From: Sipunculus nudus
Taxonomy: Eukaryota > Annelida > Sipuncula > Golfingiida > Sipunculidae
DNA length: 64,000 nt
Direction of reading: 5' to 3'
Assembly: GCA_026874595.1 (NCBI GenBank)
Contig: CM049314.1
Location: forward strand, 60,555,300-60,619,299
A model generated the notes under the pieces. The model was not told where the DNA came from. It ran no database searches and saw nothing but the letters and a program-made list of their open reading frames with translations. The position numbers and the translations under genes were made by a program. This document shows positions 23,798 to 35,592 of the stretch, in pieces. How positions within the stretch are numbered: the stretch's first letter is position 1; every line of letters starts with the position of its first letter.

Positions 23798-24660
23798 TAA
23801 ACAAGTGACCCAGGGGCAAGGAGGGTCAGCTGACTATCAGGCCACTTAAACCTAACATTCACCTGAAAGCAAATATTGAGATCTTGACCTCGGACCTTCT
23901 TACACCACAGTCCAGTGGATTCTATCATAAGTTATGGGACACACATATGCAGACTTAATCCACTCATGGTTGGTCTAAACAGGTTGTACAAGAGAAGAAT
24001 GCGATCAACGTCATCATCAGTTTTTGAACTACATTGAGAACATGATTGAAACATTTAGTCTATCAAACTTGGGGACAAAATAGTTATCCAGTTCACAAGA
24101 AATCCGACAGATGATTAACTATAATTTGACTGCTTTGACTTTGTACCTTAAGGAAAAGACCTATTTTTAAAAGTCTTAGTCATGATTAGTAAACATGAGG
24201 TTTCAGGACATTAGCTGAAACCAAAGCTGAGAAACTGACAATTCCTTGTAATTTGCAGTCTAATAGCATAGGGAAAAATTGCGAGAAAATTCGATAAAAA
24301 ATACAGATGGTGCCCCGATCCTTCCGGAACTGATAAAATAGTCTAGACCAATAATATATCACGTTTCAGGACATTACATGAAACCACAGCTGAGAAACTT
24401 ACACATAACTGGAATTTGACATTCCAAAGATGCGTGGAAATAAAAAAAAAAACCGGTGGCGCCAGCCGTCTTCGTGAGTTGATAAAATTTTTCATATTTT
24501 TAATTATTCAGGGGGGTAATTACAAGCCTCAAAGCTCGGGGAATATAGGTCGCAGTGAACTTATTTCATATTCCATAACTATATGTCAAGTTACACGATT
24601 CCAGGTTCAACGATAGTCTCGATCAAGACTGAAGTGATTAGGCTACTTCAGTCTTGGAAG
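23798..24660 (+). repeat. Pearl-like dispersed repeat: head and tandem core, upstream of gene A
   Basis: Begins AAACAAGTGACCCA, as at 35393 and 46134, then carries tandem units of about 150-160 bp marked by 'ctgaaaccaaagctgagaaact' and a 'gatggtgcc...actgataaaa' block (about 24225-24345 and 24370-24490). Conserved ends around a variable tandem core is the structure known for bivalve pearl elements; the assignment is inference. It starts 63 bp upstream of the ATG of gene A. Confidence 0.5.
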
Positions 24661-25037
24661 GGCATTCATTTTCCGAGGAGCAAAATATGCATCCCGCAAA
24701 ATAAATTTGCGCAACCTAAATGCTCCATGAAAAAATGACAAACTGGTGTAAATGATTCATCATTTTCCTTCCATGTATATTTTTTAACAAGTTTGGATAG
24801 GAAAGGATACTTGCCGCTATATCTGAAACTGTTTTAGAGTCTCATTTTACAACCCAGAATAGGAAGAATCAAGTCGAGTTAATGGCACTTTTTGTCTGAA
24901 ACTTTTAAAATAAACATCCTTAAACCATTTGTGAACATAATTAATGTGAATCGGCAGCTACCTGGCGGTTTTTTTTTATCTTCTATTATTATCGTTCGAG
25001 GGAGCATGCTCTCTATTCCGTGCAACAAGTTTCTATG
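24661..25037. other. No gene recognised
   Basis: Sequence between the pearl-like core and the inverted-repeat element. Minus-strand open frame here extends into the repeat units of the neighbouring element and is not a gene. Confidence 0.35.
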
Positions 25038-25042
25038 ACTTT

Positions 25043-26039
25043 TGTTACAACCCATAATGTAATAACAGGCCCATAATGTAATAACGGCCCATATTGTAAT
25101 AAAAACGACCCATAATGTAATAATCATACCCTGCCCATATTGTAATAAAACTGGCCCATACTGTAATAACGGCCCATAATGTAATAAAAAACGGCCCATA
25201 TTGTAATAACGGTCCATATTGTAATAAAAACGACCCGTATTGTAATAATCACACCCTACCCATATTGTAATAAAACAGGAAGTGGGAAAAACGACCCATA
25301 TTGTAATAACATATTTATATTGTAATAACATTTGTTTAAGCTCAAGAATGACAGGGCACACGCTTAGTGTCATTTACAAAATATCCTGCCCCCTCCCATA
25401 CCCTCTCCATGAACCTGTTACTAACCTTAATGAAACCAAGGTTCACAATTGATTAAAAAATCATATTTTCATACACTAACATATAACGTATAATAATAAT
25501 AATAATAATAATAATATAATAACAATAATAATTATTATTATTTTAATAATAATAATATATATATATACATATATATATATACACGTATATATAACAGTTT
25601 CCATAGTACCCATGTATGCATATTAGCGCCCCCCCCCCCCCCCCCTTTTCGAATTTCTAGATCCGCCACTAATCATGGCCCCCTGCCCTCCCTCAAACCT
25701 GGTTACGCCCCTGAATCTCCCCGCTCTGCGCCCTATGCTCTACCTCTAGAACACAGAAACCGGCATTTTCAAATTGTTGTTTTGTTGTTTGGGCTAATTA
25801 TTTATAAAAATTAAATTGTAAACTCTTGAATTCCAGCAGTACCGCCATTTATAATTTCCAAATCTCGGGAGGTTTCGAGAGATCATATAAAATCTTCTCT
25901 ATGATACATTGAGCAAAACGCACTGAAATTTAAACTTTCATTTATATTTTAAAAAAGAATTAAAATACATTAAAATGTATCGATAATGAGAGTTTTGTAT
26001 ATTTTATCTGTTAAAATTGACAAAATATTTACATTTTGG

Positions 26040-26083
<44 letters not shown>

Positions 26084-26521
26084 TATCTTGTTTAAATACT
26101 TTATCACCCTATTTAAACACTGATTCAATAAAAGGATAATCATGAATCATGGCCATATTTCGCTCATATTAGCTTGGTCACCGTTTTAAACAAATAGTCA
26201 TTATGTAATCCAGTGGTTTTTCATACTTGTATGTTCACTTACACATTCGTGTCACGAGAAGTCAATATTTGAATTGTCTAAGTTAATTTGCATGAACTTT
26301 GATTTATGAAATTATTGGCCGTTTTACCCACCTTCGATTTTATTGCAATATGGGCCGTTTTACCCACTTGCGATTTTATTACAATATGGGCAGGGTATAG
26401 TTATTACAATATGGGCCGTTTTTTATTACATTATGGGCTATTATTACATTATGGGTCGTTTTTATTACAATATGGGCCGTTATTACTTTATGGGCCAGTT
26501 ATTACATTATGGGTCGTAACA
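25043..26521. mobile_element. 1,479-bp foldback-type element with tandem-repeat inverted ends, ACTTT target duplication
   Basis: The left end is TGTTACAACCCATAATG. The right end is complementary to TGTTACGACCCATAATG. Flanks are ACTTT on both sides (25038-25042 and 26522-26526). Each arm consists of many copies of a 15-20 bp unit of the form CCCATAWTGTAATAA, left arm about 25043-25330, right arm about 26330-26521 in inverted orientation. The interior holds AAT and TA microsatellites, 17 C at 25629-25645 and no coding sequence. TG...CA ends with a 5-bp duplication do not fix a superfamily; Ginger-like non-autonomous elements are one candidate. Confidence 0.75.
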
Positions 26522-26552
26522 ACTTTAATGTAATTCAACGTCAGGTCCCATG

Positions 26553-26645
26553 ACAAGTTCAACGGTTTCGATTTGTGCCGGCACGTCAGACAAAGAGTGA
26601 TCGCTATAGCTCACATGGCTTTCAGTCAGCTGAGGTAAAAACATA
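26553..26645 (+). repeat. Pearl-like repeat tail
   Basis: CGATTTGTGCC followed by GATCGCTATAGCTCA and CAGCTGAGGTAAAAA. Equivalent tails are at about 41205-41325, 46882-46935, 51925-52035 and 55085-55175. It may be the separated tail of the repeat that starts at 23798, split by the foldback element. Confidence 0.5.
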
Positions 26646-27333
26646 ATTCAAGCGACACCTATCGGCAACAGATGAACATGTTCTGTAGTCGAGTTCATGT
26701 GTGCAGCGCTGCGTTCAGCACAAGATAACAGGTATTCGTGTTTGATATACTTACATTATCTGGAAAATAGACTTCACTCGTATATCAGACACATTCCGAT
26801 CACATCCTTGAACTGAACTTGTTAGATATTTATTACTTTGATAAGAAAATAAATTCTGCAACCATGTGCTTAAATTTCAGCATATGCTCCTTTAAGATCA
26901 TGTGCAAAACTGTAATCGCAGTCGAGTAAATATTCCTTTGGCTGATGTAAGGGTGACCTCCAGCGCAGGGTTAAGGTATGCTGTGCATGCATATGAATAA
27001 ACTTTCATAGAGCGACCTTCTGTGTGGAGAATGATGCGGGTCCGGGAGTTACCTTAAATTTGCGGTTGAATAGAAATATAGCTGTATGGTCGAGCGCTCA
27101 GTTTTGGCCGCTTCCAGTGGAGTCCATTAAGTCGTTTCTACACTCCCCACAGGTTCAACTTTGGACAGACTTTATGTAAACGAATATAAGTAAACCAATA
27201 CAGGAAATGCTCATGTCTGTTTATGTTTCTGTAAATGAAAATATAATATATAATGTTACAGAACCTAATATCAACAGATCACGTAGTCGTGACGAGCATA
27301 AATTTTGTCATGGAGATAAAAAAAATCAGATTC
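26646..27333. other. No gene recognised
   Basis: Ordinary non-coding sequence with no visible repeat structure. Confidence 0.4.
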
Positions 27334-28018
27334 TGTAACACTAGGCAGCATGAAATGTCTAGGGGAATGAATAAAGAAGTCAGTGGTTTTTTTTTGTTTA
27401 CAAATAATTAAAATTTATTCTTAAAACAACCCTAACATTACAATACACTAAATCAAAACAATTACACAGTATAACAACAGTACAACAGCAAATCAATATT
27501 ATTTCACAGTATAATAACAGTACAACAGTCAATCAATACAAGTATATAAATTAAGTGTACAGTACCTGGTACCACCACTGTCACAGCGACAAAAAGTCTT
27601 TTAAAGCATATAATCCAGATAAACAGTTCACATATATCTACTCAGAGAATAACAATCCAGTTCAATCAGAAAATCAATATGTTGCAATTCGAAAGTGAAG
27701 TTCTGATAGTGATCCCAAAGGCAAACTGAAGACTAATTAAAATCCGTTACAAATTCGAAGAAAAGCTGTAACTGCCGCAATTATAGGAAAAGGTCCACAA
27801 ACTGATTTACACTGTTCTGTGTCCGCTAGAAATATATCTCCCCTCTCCCTCGGCTCTAAACCACAGCCCCTTATTTATAACTTTTCACCTCAAGCCGAGA
27901 ACTTTCCATTTCCCGAACAATCTGAGGAGCCTAACATAATACACAGTACGCACGCGCCCTAATAACAAATTAGAACAAGGAACCCTGTGTTTCTCCATGT
28001 CAGGGTTCACACGGTACA
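27334..28018 (-). mobile_element. Solo LTR, 685 bp
   Basis: On the minus strand the segment starts TGTACCGTGTG and ends AGTGTTACA, i.e. TGT...ACA termini. The immediate 5-bp flanks are GATTC (27329-27333) and GATTA (28019-28023), four of five identical. It contains a TATA word (TATAAATA, complement of 27872-27879), about 460 bases later an AATAAA signal (complement of 27413-27418), and then a short U5-like end. No gag-pol remnant lies on either side, so it reads as a recombined single LTR. Ty3-type elements use 5-bp duplications; exact family unknown. Confidence 0.6.
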
Positions 28019-28023
28019 GATTA

Positions 28024-29095
28024 AACCGAGCGCTGTGTAGGGTTCACACGTGGGCCGGCCCGGCTCGGCCAGACGAGAAAGCCCCAGACTAGCATGACTG
28101 CTGTGTTTACACGTCAGACCCCACGGGTGGGCCGGACTATGCCGCCATAGCAAAACATGTTAGAATGCTGCATACAATAAAAGAGACATTCGTAACATTA
28201 ATAAATATCCGGATGATTGGCAAAAAAAAAAAAAACCGCAATGCACACACAGTTATGTTGAATGAATAGGATGGACGCGAATTGTTGGCATGCAGTTTTA
28301 GCATGCAGTCATTTACTACCTCCACACGAGAGTATCGGTATTAGGGATATACTGTATTAGTCAAATAATTGCTACAGAACGAAGGTAAACATGACATGCG
28401 TGTGGAGCTTGGTTCTCATATCAATGTGGCCTATATAAGGCGCGGGAATTACATTATTCAACTTATGGTAGGTTTTATGTAAACTTGATAAATAACAATT
28501 TTTTTTAACAGACCTGGTTTGAGAGGATGATGAAAATCCTATGATGTTATTATGCCTTCTCCTCAGGGCTCAAAACTGTTATGGGCAGCTGGTCCCCAGA
28601 GCGTGAACGTCAAAACTCAGAGGTCCTCACATTATAATGTGTCCGAAAAAAATAATGACTCTGCCATATACTTCTGGTTGGTAACTGGGCATATATTGTT
28701 AAGTTAACAATAACTATTTCATTTTAAGTTCTGCTGACTGAGAGTAATCTGAGCTATAGCGATCACTCTTTATCATTCATCCGTCCGTTATAAGGGTACA
28801 GATTATAACCGCTTGAAATAGAAACTTCTAACTGAAAATCCATAAAAGTATATAAAAATCGCCTTGGAAACCTAAAATTAGGTCACGGCAGCCGATATAG
28901 TTCGAGCTATGGCATTTGTAAGTACTCCCAGCATAATAAAAAAAAATGATAAAAATGCTTTGGTATCAGAATAACTGATGTATTGATTGGCATGATTATT
29001 TCTGTCTTTGTTATTTGGAAATCATGATTTTTGGCTGACATGAATCATGACTGGGGTCTGGTAAAACCTAGACCTCGTTCAGGATTTATTTCAGG

Positions 29096-29184
<89 letters not shown>

Positions 29185-29369
29185 AAACACTTCTTCTATG
29201 TGGTACATCAACATCTTAGAGGAACTTTTAGAAGGCCAGAAATCCAAAGACGCTTAAAACGAAAACACCCAATAAACTTCTCTTATAGTAAATTATCTTA
29301 TCAATTTGGATTTGCTCTTCTTTGAGTATCATTTGTAAAGAAATCCCTCTTTTAATAAAAAGAAAAGAA
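28024..29369. other. No gene recognised; long (TA)n
   Basis: Starts with a GC-rich stretch repeating GGTTCACACG (28003 and 28040), otherwise AT-rich. A long (TA)n lies at about 29099-29180. Confidence 0.4.
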
Positions 29370-29765
29370 TTTGAGGCACAGTCACCAACTTTCAGCATTG
29401 ATGCACAAGATCATGGGCTAGGTCAGGTTTGAACAAGTATGACCTAGACGTATGGTTCAAGGTCACACTGGCGATTTTGCTAAAATGATGGTAACGCAAT
29501 AACTCTTAAGAATGTAAGGTACAGTATAACCAAACTTGCAGCATTGATGCACCTTGTCAAGGGCTAGGTCAAGTTCGTACATGGATGACTTTGATGCATT
29601 TTTCAAGGTCACAGTGGCGATAATGCTAAAATTATGTTAACGCAATATCTAAAAATAAATATGAGGTACAGTCACCAAACTTGCAGCATTGATGCATCTC
29701 CTGAAGGGCTAGATCAAGTTCGAATATGGATGACCTTCATGCAGTTCTCGAGGTCACAGAGGTAA
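29370..29765 (+). repeat. 144-bp tandem repeat, about 2.7 copies
   Basis: The word CTTGCAGCATTGATGCA and its variants, preceded by 'aggtacagt', recurs at about 29388, 29537 and 29682, each followed by 'ctaggtcaagttcg' and 'ttcaaggtcac'. Resembles the core of a dispersed repeat. Confidence 0.75.
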
Positions 29766-32614
29766 CCTTCTTGTGTGACATTGGCCCATCCCAAATTCCA
29801 TACCTATATTTAGAGCATTTATCTAGATATTCCCACATTAGGCGAGGGACATACCAGATCTGTTCCATTTATCAATTTTTCCCTTGTTTATCTTATTAAT
29901 GATATTTTTTGTTATTAATGATGTTATTACCTAAAAAATACAAATTAGATTTTGTTTCAATGGAATAATCTTAATAATGAAGCTTAATATGATGTAACGG
30001 TTTAACTTAAGCAAAATATTTAGATATACTTTTATTGGAAAGTAGTTTTCAAAGTAAAATCAGAAATATAAATTTATGATTTTTATTTTAAAAAAAAATC
30101 TTAATGCCCTTGCTATCCTGTAAGCTTTAATGAAGACTTGTGCATCCCACATGTTATTAATTTAAGTTCAAATGGACTATGTTTTAAGTTATACTCAGAA
30201 ATGTTATGACACTTACAATTTCATTGGTTTCTGTCCATTAAATTTCATGTGAATTTTGTAATATTATGACATATTTTTTCACCGTATTGTCTGTGCCATT
30301 TGTGGGGAAAAGTATGCTACGGGCTCCAATAATGAAGCATATGTATGTAAATGTATTCAAAGTTTTAAAATAAAATTTAGAGAATCTCATATGCATTGTA
30401 TTCTTGGCTATAAATGGGAAATTACATTGTAGAGCAATATATGTTTAAGACTTACCTAATCATATCTTATGCAAAATTTCATGACAACTGTAGATAACCA
30501 TACGAATTTTTCAAATTAAAATTCGGTGTATAAGTTATATATCAAAATAAAAACTGGATTTTAATCAAATAAAGAAAAAAAAAAAAGAATCCCCCATGCC
30601 CTTACAGTGGATCCCCCAAAATTTTTATGTGCTTTGATCAGTTCAAAAAGCAAATCGATATTCAAAACCAAAAAAATATTCAATAATTATTTCAACAAAT
30701 AAACTTATAAATAGTCACTTTAAAATCAAACCGAGACTTGGGACTGAAATGACAAAGTTATACTACTGAGTTGATCAAATTGATCATTAGAACTAATTTT
30801 GGGTTTATACCCAAAGTAACAGGTTTTAGAATTATTTTAAATTATAATATTTATAGGTATGTACATTTTAAAATTCATATTAAAACTAAAAAACTACATT
30901 TGAAACTTCATTTCAGTCGAACAAAAGAAGGAAAATTGCCTCATACCGTTCATATGGAATGTATACATCAATATTTACTCGGCCACAAAATCTACTGTAT
31001 ACCCTAATTGTAAACAAAAAATCATTAATCTAATTTCTTTAAACAGCTTAATATTTTAAACCCAAAGGCTTGAAATAAGGTGAATGACAAAATTAATAAA
31101 AGTTTATAATTTGTCTCATAATATTGAAGAGTAGCATTATTTTGGACACGTTTTCTTGACATGTCTTCAACTTTTAAGGATTGATATAAAAACATTTTAT
31201 AAATACATTTTGTTAATATTTCTAAATACAGACCAGGGCTCGACTTGGATAAAAACACACGCTGTGAATGTCAATGTGATGCTCGATACAAAGTGATTTA
31301 AATACAGACAGAACGCAAAATTCCATTTCTTATAAGCAAGTACACATTGTGTGTTTATTATCTTTTAATTGTTATATGGGCCCTGGATCTGTCTTTCTAC
31401 CAATTTGCCAACCCAGAAACATCGCAATCTTCGCAATGATCCAGTCCGTCTCTGCACAGAACATATGTATCTCTCATAATGATTTATCAACAAATCAAAC
31501 CAGGTCATCCTGACAATTGATTTAACATACTTACAATATCTAGATACACTGTCTACCAAGGAACGTTCGATATACACCCAGGTCAACCAGAGCAAGTGAT
31601 TAAATATAACTTATGGGATAACACTGAACACCGCTCAAAGGTTATCACTGCCAGCATGCCAGCAATATACTTAATAAAAGATAGATAATTATTTTGTCCA
31701 GGATTTACCTAAATGTCGTGCTCAGGGTTATAGCTAGACAAATTTGAGTGTCGGCTTTATTTACGGAGACTAGCGAAGCAAGCGGAGGTGGTCACGTCGG
31801 GGCGTTTATCTTTGCGTTGTTCTATGTGTTTTAACTATTTTTAATTAATATTTTGGCTTTCGATTGATTCATTTTTGTTAACATATTTATAAGATACAAA
31901 TTTAATGGAATTTGTGTTATAAATAACCGAAGTTGCATAGTTGATTGCTGTTTTGATGGACGATATTTAGGATATTTTGTGTCGGTCCGTGGGTTGGAAA
32001 TGTTAGCCTTATGCCGGCCGGCAGAAGCCCGTCCCGGTTACCGCGAACCGGCGGGGCTTTAACGCCAGTCGTGCTTAACATGCTGTACGCACAATACAGG
32101 ATGGCTGCAAGAAAAATGATTATTTTGACCGCATGCATATCGAATACTGTTTGTACCTCACGTCTTGGAGACACATACTAGTATCGAGTGAGACATGTTG
32201 CCAAGATACTAAAATTCAGAATTATTGGTATGTACACATGATTGTGCATGGATTGTTTATTCACCTGATCTCAAGGTATTTACAATAATACAGACTTTAT
32301 AATTTGTCATACAACAGATTGTTACGCAACTGTTTGGAATAAACGAATATGACCAATATGACCACCGTTATATAAGAAAAAGTATTTGTTACATCAACGT
32401 TGTGCTTAACAGTCACGAAATATCATTTGTTGCATATCGGTAAACAGCCCACTAAAAATTAGCTTGGGCGGAGGTGATTAAGAAATGAACGGCCGTATCA
32501 GTGGGAATAAATACACAATATATTATTAAAACACTTCAGAAATGATAACGGTCGTCATACTGGACTTGTCGGGTCAAATGGAACCTGAACAGCACAGTTT
32601 ATATATAAATAAAA

Positions 32615-32615
<1 letters not shown>
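29766..32615. other. No gene recognised
   Basis: AT-rich DNA with a minus-strand frame at 31365-31595 (76 codons) that has ordinary amino-acid composition but no recognised motif or splice support, and short frames at 30771-31007, 31025-31258 and 31917-32174. None is called as a gene. Confidence 0.35.
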
Positions 32616-32618
<3 letters not shown>

Positions 32619-32656
<38 letters not shown>

Positions 32657-32670
32657 GAACGGCCGTATGT

Positions 32671-32722
<52 letters not shown>

Positions 32723-32792
32723 CATCGGAAATCGGAAGATCTTTGGTTGGATTCACAGCGGCAGTGAACCAACTTTTCTGTTTAGATCATTT

Positions 32793-32842
<50 letters not shown>

Positions 32843-32954
32843 TAGTTGTGTAATAATAATTATATTATTATAATTATAATGATGATGATAATTATAATTA
32901 TTTTCATTGTTATTATTATTAAACACAGATAAATAGATGTGTATAACAATGATA

Positions 32955-32993
<39 letters not shown>
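32619..32993. repeat. Cluster of (TA)n and (AAT)n microsatellites
   Basis: (TA)n at about 32619-32652, 32667-32719 and 32796-32840, then AT-rich and (AAT)n at about 32961-32992. The word AATGAACGGCCGTAT occurs at 32484 and 32654, showing a local duplication. Confidence 0.9.
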
Positions 32994-32994
<1 letters not shown>

Positions 32995-35392
32995 CAACTT
33001 AAACTCGAGTTTTAAAAACCTGTTAATATTGGTGATACAATAAAAAGGATGATTATATAAGCAATTACCAAAATTTTCGTTTGTATGGATATTGATAAAT
33101 ACCTTTTCCGATAAAATAACTATATTTGTTTCTAAATTGCATTGCCAGAGTACCCGTACAACGGTCGACTAACTCAAGGAGATAAATCAAGTCCAGTTAT
33201 CACTTTCTTAAACTTTTTGCGAGGCCGCTGTATATGCCCAATGCGTTTGTTCACAAAGACTTTGTTCTAAAACAAGATTAATCGACCGCAACCAAGAGAT
33301 CATACATGGGACCTGACGCTGTGACTTGGATATAGTTGTAAATTACGAAAATATATTTCCATATATGAGACAAATATACTGAGCTCATTCACTCTTAGTA
33401 CCGATTATAATGCTATCCTCTACTACATGGAAATCGCTCCCTTGTAGATCTACAAGCTGGGATTTTTCTCGAAAGTGCTACAACCGTTTCTCAGAATTCC
33501 AACGGTTCCATGTTGAGCCTGGAATGAGGCGTAATGTATGTAATTAGAACACTGTGCCTGCCACGAGTGAGCTGGAAGGCGTGATGTGTAGTTGTGTATT
33601 ATCCTTTGATATGACCCGTGGGCCCTATTTATATACTTGCTATGGACTTACCATGGGATAGCAAGGTACAATTGCCAAGAGCAACACTGTAGCCCATTTG
33701 TACACAGGTTTCTATGCAGCTTGCGTGTTTTTAGGCAGCGTTTGTTTGTCTGTCTATTTGTTAGCACGTTAACAGGAAAAAGTACTCAACGTATATCTCG
33801 ACAATGATAAAGGGAACAATTGATTAAATTTTGGGTGCGATCCAAGCGTTAATAACCACGGAATGAGTTCTAGTGTTTTATTGGGGGGGGGGGTGTCCAT
33901 GATATGGGCTTATTTTGGTTGCTAGTCTAAGCGTCACAGAGGACAATGACGTTACTCCATGTGAAGGTGTCATTTCCCTGAAAGGTGTCAACGCACAGCA
34001 GCGGAGGAGGGGGGGGGGGGTAGTAGGGGACTGGCCAAGGTTGTTTATTGTTCGTTTTAACCGGAGTTCGATGAAATTTTCAGGATAATTCGGCAATGAT
34101 ACTAGGAACAATTGATTAAAATTGGGGCTGATCCATGCATAAAAAAAGCCCGAAATCAACTCATAGAGCACATTGACGTCATTGCACGTATACGTGTCGT
34201 TCCCCCTCAAAGGTGTCAGTAAATCAACGTAAAGCTGGGGGGGGGCACGTTTGCTAGATATTGTTTTTACAGTTTTCCTGTATTAATAAGAAAGTAAATG
34301 ACTTAAGCTTCCCTAAACCCTCACCCCTAGTGAGATTGGGCAAAAAAACCCGACTTTGCCAATTTCGAGGACTATAGTCCGTTTCATCCCCTCGTCCACA
34401 TGTGTTTTGCTATGAAAATTTTTATTTACATTTGAAAGGAAAAAATTATAGTGAAGGGCAAAGGATTAAAGAATCCAGTTTTCAACAAGGTAACCAAATA
34501 CCTACATTACACCGAATTTGATAAGAATTTTCTGAGAATATGAGAAATTAGTCTACATTTTACAATACATCAGACTCACCTGCAAAAACAGCCTCTACTG
34601 ACAGCCGCTGATTGGATGATCTCAGGTATACACTCCAAAAAATATAACCAGATAAAACAAAGATTGATACATATGGAAGGACACATCATATCTGCCAGAT
34701 CATGGTGAAGAGACTTAGATGTTGTGAAACATAAACGGCAGATTCATTGTATGATTCTTAATTTCCATATTAGGTTGTCACTTCCATAAGGTTTTCCTCG
34801 AAAATATTAAAAAATATGAATTTTTTTCAGTAAATCATCTACAAAAATCAGATGGAAAGTAAATGGTGAAACGGCCTATAGTTCCTTCATTAGTAGCGTG
34901 TAAGATTCCTTATCTACCAAATATGGAATGTGTGTTGACCAGAAAGTGTGTTGGGTGGACATTACGGTCAATGACCGAATGGAAATTTATTGCAGAACCA
35001 ATCACACCAGATTTGTGATCGAATGTGAAACACCGCTTGTAAGCCTGAAAGGCAAAAGGAAAATGCAGCTGTTGTTCACGCTATGGTTATGTTGGCGCGA
35101 GAGATCGTGCCCGGTCATCGATTTTTAACACTCGTGTACTTTAGTAAGCCAACGATTTAGCTGGGGCAATAATTTGGCCGGTACTAATTTATATCAAAGT
35201 AAAGACTATTTTTCGTGTTAATTCAACATGCTTTGTACGTAATTGAGTCCCTGTAATGCAAAATTGTATAAAAAAACACCAGGTATATCTCATATTTTGT
35301 AGCAAGTCATTTATCTGAAACATTATCTGCAAATACATAGAAAATATCTCACGTTTTTTACCATCTTTCTTTCTTTCTAAATTTTAATTATA
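32994..35392. other. No gene recognised; diverged direct duplication and poly-G
   Basis: Two diverged copies of a segment containing GGAACAATTGATTAAA occur at about 33811 and 34106, each followed by a poly-G or G-rich stretch (33883-33893, 34009-34020). A 66-codon plus frame at 34928-35128 has no recognised features. Confidence 0.4.
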
Positions 35393-35592
35393 AACAAGTG
35401 ACCCATGGGTCATGACGCTCAGCTGGCAAGCATGACCTGCGACATCATGGGCTGCGATTCACAACTAGTAAAATTGTTGCAGAACCTATATGCCAATTTT
35501 GTTTAAACTTCCTACATTGCCATAAATTCTTATCATATATGTCTGGTTAAAACATAGTGAACTAGATATTTCTTGGCACCGCAGGTGCCAGA
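35393..35592 (+). repeat. Pearl-like repeat head
   Basis: AAACAAGTGACCCATGGGTC followed by GACGCTCAGCTGGC, the best preserved head of the family in this window; it is cut short by the inverted-repeat element that follows. Confidence 0.5.

Noticed and set aside
24879-25373. 164-codon minus-strand frame with repeated YNMGRF-like words
   Set aside because: Entirely translation of the CCCATAWTGTAATAA units of the foldback element arm; the frame at 26306-26533 is its inverted counterpart.
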